DNA from: Ulva prolifera
Taxonomy: Eukaryota > Chlorophyta > Ulvophyceae > Ulvales > Ulvaceae
Assembly: GCA_023078555.1 (NCBI GenBank)
Contig: CM041196.1
Span: 1,426,001-1,490,000 of the forward strand
DNA: 64,000 bases
Direction of reading: 5' to 3'
Below the pieces are notes generated by a model, which saw only the letters and a list, made by a program, of their open reading frames with translations, was not told the DNA's origin and made no database searches. How positions within the stretch are numbered: the first letter of the stretch is position 1; each line of letters opens with the position of its first letter. This document shows positions 22,769 through 32,806 of the stretch, one piece after another. The position numbers and the translations under genes are program-made.

Positions 22769-23765
22769 ATGGCATTTGCTGGCACGATGCAGAAAATGAC
22801 CAGATTGTTGACAACGCCCGTGGTGCCGTGCACACGTATGCCTGCCAGAGCTCGCCTTCATGTCTGCCCTGCACAAGCAAGCGCTACGTTGAATGGGTTC
22901 AAGGCGATGGAAGAAGTGGGTGAAGAACTCTCGGTTGTTCGGCAGGCCAAAAATTCATCTGAACTCGCGTCAGTGGATCTCCATGACGAGATAGTGGAAA
23001 CAATCAACACTCAGATCAATATAGAATATAACATCTCGTATGTGTACCACGCCATTCACTGCTACTTCGACAGAGATGGTATCTCTCTACCTGGCCTTGC
23101 AGCCCACTTCCTGCAAGAGTCCGTAGCAGAGCGTGAACACGCCCAGAAACTGATCAAGTACCTGAACAAGCGTGGGGGAAAAGTCGTCTTGAAGGTAAGA
23201 TTCTGCGTGCATGAAACCGTGTCTACCACAGTGCTGTCGTTTCTTATTGCTAGATGAGCTTCAGCGAAGTGCAGTGCGCTGGCACATAGCGAATACACAC
23301 TGATACAGTGCTGTACTCGCTCCAGAGTCTTTGCGTGAAGAACGTCGCCGTCATCTATCCGAATTGACCCCGAAACAATTCTAAGTGATAGTCATTGGTC
23401 ATCCTGCTGCATGACTCCTCGGCTTTCAGCACTGGGTCCATCGTATGTTGACGATTCGCTGTCCATGAGTTCAGGCGCTCACTCCACCAGAGACCGAATA
23501 TGATGACGCCGAGAAGGGAGACGCTCTCAACGCCATAGAGCTTGCTCTCAGCCTGGAGAAGCTCAACTACTCGAAGTGTGTGGAGATGGCGGAAGCTGCT
23601 GAGAAACACAATGATGCAAACTTTTCGTGTTTCGTTGACGATTTCCTGAACATCCAGGTGGAAGAAATCAGGGAATACTCAACAATGGTAGCTCAGCTGA
23701 GGAGGGTTGGCAGGGGTCTTGGAGAATATCAATGGGACCAGGGACTGTTGCAGAAGTACGAGTAG
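22769..23765 (+). CDS. FER: Ferritin, plastid type
   Basis: This iron-storage protein forms a 24-subunit shell that oxidises and stores Fe. Exons 22769-23194 and 23475-23765 (phase 0) give 238 residues, the usual size of plant and algal ferritin precursors. The N-terminal 40-50 residues (MTRLLTTPVVPCTRMPARAR) resemble a transit peptide, so a plastid location is likely. The four-helix core is clear, and the ferroxidase residues are in place: Glu in QINIEYNISYVY, Glu and His in ESVAEREHAQKL, Glu in NAIELALSLEKL, and Gln in FLNIQVEEIREY. The YFDRD motif between helices is kept. It ends RRVGRGLGEYQWDQGLL, as in plant ferritins. The intron uses gtaaga and ttcag. Confidence 0.96.
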
Positions 23766-25028
23766 AAACAATCTCACATGTGGAAACGCACTGAGTGCGT
23801 GCATCAGAAACACCTTCGTCATCGTGGGTGCTCTGCTATGCGCTGAGCGGCATGTACATACTGATGGCAATCGATCATTGCGCTGCGTGCCGCTTTGTAC
23901 ATATTTTTAGTTGGTGTGAAGCAATTCCGTGTTTTCCACATTTGTGGCCTGTAATTCTGTTGCACCATTGCTCGTCTCCAATTCTCGCTTGGTGACCTTG
24001 AACATCTCATGTTCGCTGCAGCACAGTGTATCTGTCCTGTGCACAGTAACGATATATCGCCCTCTTGCAGATGCTCACACTCCATTTCATGTCATGTCAA
24101 TCACAGCGTTGCAGCCATCACTGTCAGCAAATTTGTTGAGTGCCAAAATGGAATTCTTGGGCAGCACTGACGTATTATCAGTGGCGCTACGTACTACACT
24201 CTGGGTGTCAAGCGTGTTCACGCCGATAGCAGTCATTAATCAACCAAACACACAACCTGACATCACATGACTGGCGTAACCACCAATTGAAAACATCAGA
24301 ACCGTTCTCGCTCCCAATGTATGGACACAGCTGCACACCATATGTGGCACAGTGTGCCTGCACACTGGAAACATATTCACATAAGCATCAAGGCATGTCT
24401 AGTGCATGGAGTTTACAGCAAAGAGTGGCTAGTTGCATTTTCGAAGTTGGGAAGTGGCCTGGAACAAGCGGGCTCCCAGCCTCGTCTGCTGCGACAAGTG
24501 CTGCCGCTCCTGCGCAGATGTCATTCATGCTGCCCTCATGCGGTAGATGATAGAGCATGGGTTGGAAGAGACGTTCACAAGAATTGCGGCACATTTTCCC
24601 ACTGCCTCGCCTGGCAACACATCACCTGCCAACTGCAAAGTGCGGGCTTCCTGGACACATCCCGCCTCGCCGTCCATGCCTGCCAAATCAGACAGGTGTG
24701 ACCTTGCATGACCACAAAACTCACACAATAAGGTCTTCTTGGCGGAACATAGAAGCGTTACACTTTGTAGCACGGCGCGAGGGCTGTACAGGTCTGGCCA
24801 CACGCCACAGCTGAGGCCTCGGGAGGCCAGTAGCTAGGGGTCCCCTCGAAAGAGCGCACATGTAGCCATGAGCATCACAGAGCGCGCTGCTGCAACAGCA
24901 TCTATCCTGTCCGCATCTGATCAACATCGCGAAGCAACGCACACGATGCTACGAAAGAGACAAATGAGATACTTGCTGGTCTGACACAGAAGTCGTCCCG
25001 CCGTGCCTCGCATATACGCAGTGTCGAA
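23766..25028. other. Intergenic stretch
   Basis: About 1.26 kb between ferritin and the FN3-CS gene. Several 60-126 codon frames overlap on both strands, but none shows domains, transit peptides or a consistent splice structure. No repeat stands out. Confidence 0.4.
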
Positions 25029-25982
25029 ATGTTGACCACCCGTCAACTGCAGAAGCAGTGTACGTCCGCATGGACGAAAGCGCGCAAAATTCCCATTATC
25101 AACGCTTTGAGTCGAGTCATTTCCGTTATATGGCAACTTCTGCTTCCTCTGCTGAAGAAACTTCTGGGCACAACTCTGGCCAGGGCTCCCGCAGTTCCGT
25201 CACTACAAGTCATTGATGCAAGGTGCAATCGGGTGAAAGTGGAGATCATAGGCCCCTCAACGTCCTTCTTCAATGATGATGAATATGAAGTTGCGTATGG
25301 CTGCCAGCCTGAGGATCCTGGGGCTGCAGTGACTTGGTCATCGTTACCTCCGAAGCCATACTCTCATCGTGTGATCCCGCAGCTGTCCGGCAGCACAAAA
25401 TATATTGTGCGCGCACGGACTCATAACGTCAAAGGAAGTAGTGCTTGGGGACAGCCAGTGGTCGCGTCGACCTTGATCGAGCCCATCTCTGGCGGGGCAA
25501 AATGTGATGGGTACACCTGGACTCAGACCGGGATTGAAGCCTCAGTACGGTTGCATGTTCCTTCAGATGTGAAGGCAAAGAATGTTTGTGTATCATTGAG
25601 GCCGGAGCACTTAGCTGTATCATATACGCTTCATGGCGAGACTGTGAAGTTGGTTGAAGGTGTATTGCCGCAACGAGTCAGGCTGTTGTCGCCAGATGGT
25701 GGATCATACTGGGAAATTGATCGAGAGGGAGAGGAAGTGGCGGTCATTGTTGTTCTAGAGAAGGAGAAACCTGCTCAAACAATCAAATGGGGGTTTTGGC
25801 GCAGTGTGTTTGTTGATCAGCCAGAGATTGACACCCACGCGATTCTGTCAGATCCTCACGTCAAACCCATACAACCAAGCCCAGAAACGCCTGGAGCCCC
25901 TGGGTTGGATGTGAAATCAGTTTCAAGGAGGGAATATTCAGAATTGAGACGGCGATTGGGCCACAGTACCCCGGAGATCTAG
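25029..25982 (+). CDS. FN3 domain + CS (p23/NudC-like) domain protein
   Basis: Single-exon gene of 317 residues, unusual among the intron-rich genes here. Residues 1-50 include a hydrophobic stretch (VISVIWQLLLPLLKKLLG) that could be a membrane anchor or targeting helix. Residues about 58-150 form a fibronectin type III fold (YEVAYGCQPEDPG, TKYIVRARTHNVKGSSAWG). Residues about 160-255 form a CS domain: it starts YTWTQTGIEASVRLHVP, continues DVKAKNVCVSLRPEHLAV and ends with IKWGFWRSVF, as in NudC and p23. CS domains usually dock to HSP90 or act as small chaperones. The C-terminal 50 residues are Pro-rich and then basic (REYSELRRRLGH). The domain calls are my own recognition; the substrate is unknown. 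Confidence 0.85.
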   Translation: MLTTRQLQKQCTSAWTKARKIPIINALSRVISVIWQLLLPLLKKLLGTTLARAPAVPSLQVIDARCNRVKVEIIGPSTSFFNDDEYEVAYGCQPEDPGAAVTWSSLPPKPYSHRVIPQLSGSTKYIVRARTHNVKGSSAWGQPVVASTLIEPISGGAKCDGYTWTQTGIEASVRLHVPSDVKAKNVCVSLRPEHLAVSYTLHGETVKLVEGVLPQRVRLLSPDGGSYWEIDREGEEVAVIVVLEKEKPAQTIKWGFWRSVFVDQPEIDTHAILSDPHVKPIQPSPETPGAPGLDVKSVSRREYSELRRRLGHSTPEI

Positions 25983-26292
25983 TTTCTTCCAAAGCGTGTA
26001 CCAACACCAAATAATCTGCAGCTTGTTGCAGCATGTCGCTTGACAGAAGCTGTATGGCTGCTGGGTAGAGTATGCATAGCTAGAATGGGCAGGATGGGGC
26101 TAAGCTCATCTGGTCTACATGCAGTCAGATAGCTAGCACAGACTGTGCCAAATCATCACACCAGTTGATGCCGCCAAAATTTGTTATTGTATGTGGAATG
26201 GTAATGGCAATTTCCTTGTAAACCGCATTCTGACCCCCACCGCAACACTGTGATGCTCGGATGCATGTATAACCGTGCTCCATGCACACACA
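25983..26292. other. Short intergenic stretch upstream of a LINE remnant
   Basis: About 310 bp after the FN3-CS stop codon, with nothing recognisable. It ends at the presumed left target duplication (TACAGTC, 26293-26299). Confidence 0.35.
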
Positions 26293-26299
26293 TACAGTC

Positions 26300-26873
26300 A
26301 GGATCCGGCGGGGCCTGGGGAGCAGGCCGCTGCCGCGCAGGCAACGGCGCTGGATCAGGTGTTCAGGGCAGTGGCCCACGAGAAACTGGGGGACATCATG
26401 TTTATGCCGCCGGGTGACCCTTTGTGCATAGGAGATGTGTCGGTTGTGAACCCCTGTGCCGGTTCCTATTGCGGCCCGCGAGGACGGGGGTGCTGCGGAG
26501 ACGCGGGACGTGCAGAAACGCACTGCTTATCGTTTGTACGACCCTGATGCGTATAGTTTTGTGCCGTTGTCGCATGAGACGCATGGTCGATTGGGACGGC
26601 CTGCCATGAATCACTTGAATCGGCTGGCGGAGGTTGCGTCTCGGTGTGGCAAGGTGAACCGTGCTTTGTTTGTGACGAATGCTCTGCGCCGGTTGAGTGT
26701 GGCGTTGTGCAAGGGGAATGCTCTTGTGCTCCGTGCGGGGCTTCAATCTTTGGCTGGCATCACCGGCCGAGCTGTGGTACGTGCTCGTGCCCGGCCTAGT
26801 GCCATGACTGCGTGAGTGGATTTGCGTGTGTATTCCTGGCAACGGCTCGCTTCCCGGCCTCTGTCCTTTGTAA
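26300..26873 (+). mobile_element. 5'-truncated LINE (non-LTR retrotransposon), ORF2 C-terminal remnant
   Basis: The translated remnant resembles the C-terminal tail of algal LINE reverse-transcriptase polyproteins as I recall them: KLGDIMFMPPGD, IGDVSVVNPCAGSY, then DVQKRTAYRLYDPDAYSFVP, LGRPAMNHLNRLAEVAS and LRRLSVALCKGNALV. The frame shifts between about 26455 and 26480, so this copy is dead. The 3' end reads ctgtcctttgtaa, and TACAGTC occurs on both sides (26293-26299 and 26875-26881), consistent with a short target duplication and 5' truncation during target-primed reverse transcription. A second 3' end of the family lies at 17161-17269. Confidence 0.8.
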
Positions 26874-26881
26874 CTACAGTC

Positions 26882-27525
26882 GACTACACATTACATTGCT
26901 GCCTAGACTGGTGTCATGTTGACAATACGGACAGAACAACCCGTTTTATTGCCGCCTTGCTTTCGGCTGTGAGTTGCCTTGTTTCAGCAATGTGTTGCAC
27001 TGCATCTGCCGCCTCCTCCTCTATGCGATCCCACGCGGTAGGCCAGAATTCCTGGAAACAGACCACACGCTTTCAGCAGTGAGCAATGTGGTTCATGCTG
27101 CAGAATCCCGTCACCAATCCTCGCTGCACTTCACCGAATATCACACAGCACTGCACATACATAGCAATGGGCTTCCCATGGACAAGGGTTCGAATTCATG
27201 GATCAAGCCCCCAGCCTGCATCTTCTCTGACCTTCGGCAACCATCCAGTAAACATCACGGAAGCCCCGCACACTGAAAGCTCACTGGACTAAGCGACCCG
27301 CACACGTCAAGCGGCGCCACTGCACCAGCGCCACAGCAATGATAGCAGCACGCATGCAATGCATGGCAATCACCCAGTGGCGGGCGGCCCCTGCCGTGGC
27401 TCACATGACCAGCAGCCCATGGCGGCCGAAGGCAGTTGTGATGATAAGCACAAGGAAAAAAAAGATGACAGACCTGACTCCAGTGCAGTTCACGGTGCCA
27501 AATGAAAGAGCCAAGCGGAACTCGA
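26882..27525. other. Intergenic stretch
   Basis: About 640 bp between the LINE remnant and the 3' end of the F1-alpha-like gene. The short plus-strand frames (for example 26974-27276) look random. No repeat or RNA gene was seen. Confidence 0.35.
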
Positions 27526-30500
27526 CTAAACAATCGCTACAGAGCAGCGAATAGACTGGGAAACAAGCAGGCGGTGTTGGAGAGCAGGCCGCACCCAGAG
27601 AGCCTCGGGCTGGATCGCGTCCAGCTTGCCGCTGAGCAGCAGCCACAGCAGCGCGGCGGCCTCCGGCAGGCTGCAGCGGCCAGAGGGGGCCTCGGCGAGG
27701 GCGGCCTCCAGCAGCCGCGTGCGCCGCGCTGCGCCGCCGGCCGCGCCGCCGGCGCCACCGTCGGCCGCGTAGCGCTGCGCGTCGACCGCCTGCGTCAGCT
27801 CAAATCTTACCTGCACCCCGGCACCCCCCGAAGTCAGTATCTCCGCACGTCACTACTCGTAAGTGGCAGTTCCCCTTCTCCATCTCCCACATGCGCTCGG
27901 GGGAAATGGGCAGCGAGCCTGCGTCCCCTGCATGAGACTGGCAGAGCGGACAAAAAAAGCCAGGGGAGACGTCGTAGGCTATTGATCGCCATACAATTAC
28001 AAGTGTTTGTGAAAGTTTGAGTGTGGCGCTGCGACGACAGACGCCAGGGTTCAATTGGTTCAACAGAGAAGGTAAAGTCACGAGCGAGCGACGACACAGC
28101 ATCGGTGACCGGCCGCGCCGGGAGTCTTGCGCACCTTGGGGGCGAGGTCCTTGAGGGCGGGCGGGTACGCGCGGGCGCCGAGGCGGGAGAGGCTGGTCGT
28201 GCAGTCCATCGTCAGCGGCCGCGCGCCGCCGCCGGCGCGCTGCAGCACCGCCTGCCCGTCCGCGATCGACATGAACTCCTCCACCAGCATCGTCGCCTGG
28301 TGCTCCGGTGAGCCTGCATATGGCCGGCCCGAGTCACCCACTGTATCCCATGCACACTTCGCATCGCGCACAGCTCCAAAGTCTTGTGTACGGCCCCCTT
28401 CGCGGGTGCTCACGTGGGGGCTATTGGCGGGATGTGTGATGCATACACAAAGGGATATTCGCTGGACATGCAGTTCTGGAGTGGCTGGGACCTGCCAAAG
28501 AACAAGTGCCGCAAGCCACAAGCCGCAAGCCACAAGCCGCAAGCCACAAGTGCCGCAAGCCACAAGCCACAAGTGCCGCAAGCCGCAAGCCACATGCGCT
28601 ATGGAGTGCCGCAGCAAGGAGGTAGTCTTGTTTGAGTCGCTTGGATCGTGGCGAGACCGCGCAGTGCCATGTACAGGTAGCGCACCAGCCTGCGGCACGT
28701 GCGCCGCGGCCGCAGCCTCCGCCTTCGCGGCGAGGGCCACGGCCATCTTCTCCTTGAGCTCGGGGGAGAGGTGCTTGTACGCGTCGAGCGCCTTGGGCGC
28801 CCGGCTGCCGGCGGCGGTCGCCGCCGTCTTGTCACCCGATGCCGGGACGCCCAGCATGCCCAGCACAAGCGACAGCGTGCCGCCGCCCTGGTCGCGGCGC
28901 CGCTTGGCTGCACGCTGCAGCAGCGCGGAGAAGAACTTGCGGCGCTCCGCGGCCGCCGCCGACACGAGCATGCCGTCGAGCTCGACCATCTCTGCACAGC
29001 ACGCAGCAGTTGCAGCACATGGTAGTGGCATCTGAGAGATCGGATTGCCATCGGCAGGTGCTGGGGTCCTGATGGCTCTCTCTGAGCTGCATGTGGAGCC
29101 GTGCCACGTGAGTTGATCTGTGTTCGTACTGAGCACCAGCAGCATGGCTTGACTGCCAACTTTCCCACCCCAGCGACACGTGGTGTCTTACGAGCATTCT
29201 ACATCGTGTGTGTGCCAGACAACGGCATGTGTTGCTAGTGTGGCGGTATGTGGCTATGTATATGGCTGCCGATACAAACCAGCAGAAACTCAAATCGTCC
29301 GCAAACTGCAGACATCGACAGGTACCAGCAGCTTATGTTTCTTCAAGCCGGCTGTCTCGCAGTACATCAGGTGGCGACCTGACACGTGAGGCAGCGAGTG
29401 GGGTGTGGAGCGCACCGCCCGCCTCGTCTGCGGCGGCGCCGCCGCGCGCCATCCGCGCCGCGGTCTCCCACAGCGCCACCATGCACTCTGCCGAGTCCCC
29501 GAGCACGACCGCGTGGCCGCCGCTGTCCCGCACCGCCTCCCCGACCGCCATCGCAGCGCACAGCGCGGCGTACTGCTGCGCGCGGGGCGCCCCGGGCTCG
29601 GCGGCGACGACGGTCACGTGCGGCAGCCCGCCCGCCGCGCGCAGCGTCCCGATGCGGGCCTCCAGCTCCGCGGGGGCGCAGCAGGCGGTGTAGATGACAT
29701 GGACGTCGGGGGCGGCGAGGTTGGCGGCGAGGCGGAGCACGAGGTCGGAGACGGCGGCGCGCTCGGGGCCGGTGGCGAGCATGGCGCAGCCTCGCGCGAT
29801 CGGCGTCAGCACGTCCATCGCCTGCAGCACGCACACACAAACGTTTCTGCTGTTTTGAACTGCCTTTACGTTCAATATTCCGTGGCGTTCAACGCGTCAA
29901 AGCTACTGTGAAGTTCGGTGTGCAGAGTGACAGCGGCGCCCTGTGCCCTGTGCGCAGGTATGCGCGGCAGTGGGGGGCGGGAGCACTTTCATGCAGCGAG
30001 GGCGGCGCGAAGGCCAGCCTCGGCTGATGCATAAAAGAATGTGCACCGCACGAGGGGAGGGCCAGCCAGCAGCGGAACCGAACAGTGATCGCACCATGCA
30101 TTGACACACACGCACCGCGGAGACGGAGACGCCAGCACTACGACCGGCCACACAAACACGCATTGCCTGCTGTGCTGGTTCGCCATGGACACATGATTCG
30201 GAACGAGGAACACATGCTCCAGCTAGCTCATGCAATATGCTGGCACGTGCATGTGTGGATGGTCTGCAACTGACGTCGTCGTGTGGACTCCACAACGCAG
30301 AAGTTCTCAGAATATGAATGCGCGTTGGGACAATAGGATTGCATTCTGGGAGGAGCGCCGGATGAGACGCTGCATTCGGTCCCTCGGCAGCCTTTCAGCT
30401 CTGTGACTGGGCATGCATGCCGCATCACTGCATGCGCTTGACCGCAGCACTCGTTACCCAACAGCAGGTGTCTGCTGTACTCTTCTGCCTGATGGCCACA

Positions 30501-32279
30501 GTCTAGATCAACAGAGCGCATACAAACTACAGCTGGACGGTATAGGCACTTCCCCATTGCATTGGCCACAGTGGTGACTGCATTGTAAGCCCAGCAGCGG
30601 GTGGATGACACCAACATCACCCGAGATGCGCAGCTGGACGATGAGGATCTCCCCCTCGAGGCTGCAGTCTACGTGGCGCTAGATGCACGTCAGATGCTGC
30701 ACAGCTGCCAGACCAGCGACTCTGTGGCTATGCCGTGAGGACGTTCACATACAATACTGCCATGGTGTTCTGACACAGGACAGGTTACTACTGCTGTGTT
30801 CACATTCCGCTGCCCTGAACACAGGCGAATCCCAGTGGGAGCTCTTTCAAGAGAGAGAGAGAGAGAGGAAAAAAAAATCACATATGACGTTTCAGCAGAT
30901 CGGCTGGAGGTTCGCAACTGGCTGATAACACTGCGATGCAACAGACCAGTTCGGCCGATCGTAGAATCGTTTCACTGAGCGTGAAACAGCGAAGCGAAAC
31001 AGATATGATACGCTCACATCACGTCAATACACCGAGTTGGCTGCTGTGAAGCATAGCAAGCAATGCTTGTGTTCAGGGGCCATGTGCCAGCTGGAGGGGG
31101 TACCGCAAACGTGCAGCAGGCGCCACACACAAGCAAGGGTGGTACGAGGTGCGGAAGCACGAGACTCTATCACAGTGAGTTCGCCGTCACGTGCCATCGA
31201 CCTGTCACTTTGACTGATGATGGAACGGCTTGCCATCCACGAAGCGATCTGTGTGCTGGATGCATCACAGCAGATATCGTTCGGTGCACGAGGCAAGTGT
31301 GTTCTCTCACGAATGCGATTGACGACAAGCAGCAGCAGCACACCAGAACACCTGTGAAGAGAGGTTCGCTGATGACCTCGCGATCTCCTAGGGCCACCTG
31401 CTCATTCATGAGTGGCACAGGTGGGGCGTCTGCCACCGAACCGACAGCATCGGCTTCAGCATCCAGTGGCCGGCAAAGATGGTCCAGCACTTGACCACGG
31501 AGCTTGCTACCTGCTGGGACCGTGAACTTCTCGAATTCCAGGGCGAATTTCTTTTCAGTGCCGTCTTCATTCGTGGGCGCAGGGGCTGCGACAGGCTTCG
31601 AAGCCAATGCACATACTGCACTTGTCCCGGGCAAGCTCTCTGCGTCAGCGTCGCCGTAAGAAGTGACCAGGACGCTACAAACATCTATGCTGTGCCACCA
31701 GAGGAGCACCCTGCGATGTGGGGCGATGTAAGACACGTTCGCGAATCAGTTGCTGGCACACAGGCGAATGTGGGCGCATGGAATCGTACCCCTGCGCACG
31801 GTTGGAGAGGTTGACCGTCGTGCCCATGTGTGCGCTATCGTTGAGTCCTTGCACTAGAATGACGCCGTCCTCGTCATGGCAGAGGACCTGCAGCAACGCC
31901 AGCGTCATCAGCTTTTCACAGTGTTCGGCGCCTGCACTGATTGGGCATCCACAAGAATCTAAGATGCGTGTGTATACATGCTTGAAAGCCCCACTTCGCA
32001 CGACTGCTACGTCGGGCGTTGATTGGAGCGGCAGTGTGGCGTGAACAGCACCTTGCCAGTTTGCAGCTCCATCGCGCCATCTGGAGCTTCAGATGGACTC
32101 GGAGGAGCCACATCGCCTACCAAAGCATTACATTGCGTGAATCCAGCGCCACTTTGCGTTCCTTGTCCACTGGGAGGGGATAGGAAGTGCACGTGTTGAA
32201 AACGTTGCAGACTGCGGCCGAGCGCGGGAAACCGAACTAAGCTGAGCCGTTTACAGGACACACTATGGATTCTGCTCAT
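27526..32279 (-). CDS. Mitochondrial F1-ATPase alpha-subunit-like protein lacking the P-loop
   Basis: Seven exons with consistent phase: 32279-32052, 31887-31790, 31689-31344, 29821-29416, 28991-28686, 28313-28135 and 27810-27526 (615 residues). Exon 1 gives an Arg-rich presequence (MSRIHSVSCKRLSLVRFPAL) typical of mitochondrial import. The rest aligns end to end with F1 alpha: N-terminal barrel (DGVILVQGLNDSAHMG), VPAGSKLRGQVLDHLCRPLD, PLFTGVLAMDVLTPIARG, HAVVLGD, FFSALLQRAAKRRRDQGGG, IADGQAVLQ and SLSRLGARAY. The Walker A site is gone: the GDRQTGKT region reads ATGPERAAV. The Walker B region is weakened (VVLGDS). The arginine in SLSRLG, equivalent to the alpha Arg that reaches the beta catalytic site, is kept. 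This is a diverged paralogue, not the housekeeping subunit. The C-terminus is shorter than usual and could have one more exon. Confidence 0.85.
28506..28594. repeat. Degenerate gccgcaa/gccacaa tandem repeat
   Basis: Alternating gccgcaa and gccacaa units, occasionally with an inserted gt, fill about 90 bp of intron 5 of the F1-alpha-like gene (28314-28685). It is a simple low-complexity repeat with no sign of coding use. Confidence 0.85.
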
Positions 32280-32806
32280 ATCGTTTTTGTCTGCTGTGCA
32301 GTCGCTCTATCAGGCAACGCAAGACTATCAATGACTCTTCCAAAGCGTCCACACCCGCGCTTCGCAAAACATACACTGCTAACCGATGTCACGAGCTGGA
32401 GTATGTAGTGATTACAGCTAATGACGTTGCTAGCAGAGGTTATGTCCGCATAACAACTATCAGCAGGACTTCGGGCTGTCAGAGTGGAGGAGTGCCTTCC
32501 GAAGCCTCGAAGCCAAATGCATGCGTCAAGTACGCAATCGCATGTTGAATTGTTGCAGACGTTGCGTTGGCAGAAACGATTGAACTCAGCCGCATGGGTG
32601 CACGCACGAACTTCAGACACAGGTACACTACCTTATCAGCTCTCTTTAGCAATTGCGTGTGACTGAACGGTCGTATCTACACTACACCGGGCTATCGCCG
32701 TGATTCTGGGGTTCAGTGGCATTACCTCACATCGTGGCAAACGAGCACCTGTCAGAGCTAGACGTGTCTAGTACTTTTCAGTTCTGCCTGGCTTGTGTGT
32801 CGTATC
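32280..32806. promoter_or_regulatory. Shared divergent promoter region (F1-alpha-like / GIY-YIG-NFU)
   Basis: Only 527 bp separate the start codons of two divergent genes, one with a mitochondrial presequence and one probably for a plastid protein. Both promoters must lie here unless there are distant 5' exons. I see no canonical TATA element. The label rests on position, not on a recognised motif. Confidence 0.4.

Noticed and set aside
29367-29911. Arg-rich ORFs in other frames over 29.4-29.9 kb
   Set aside because: Shadows of exon 4 of the F1-alpha-like gene in high-GC sequence.
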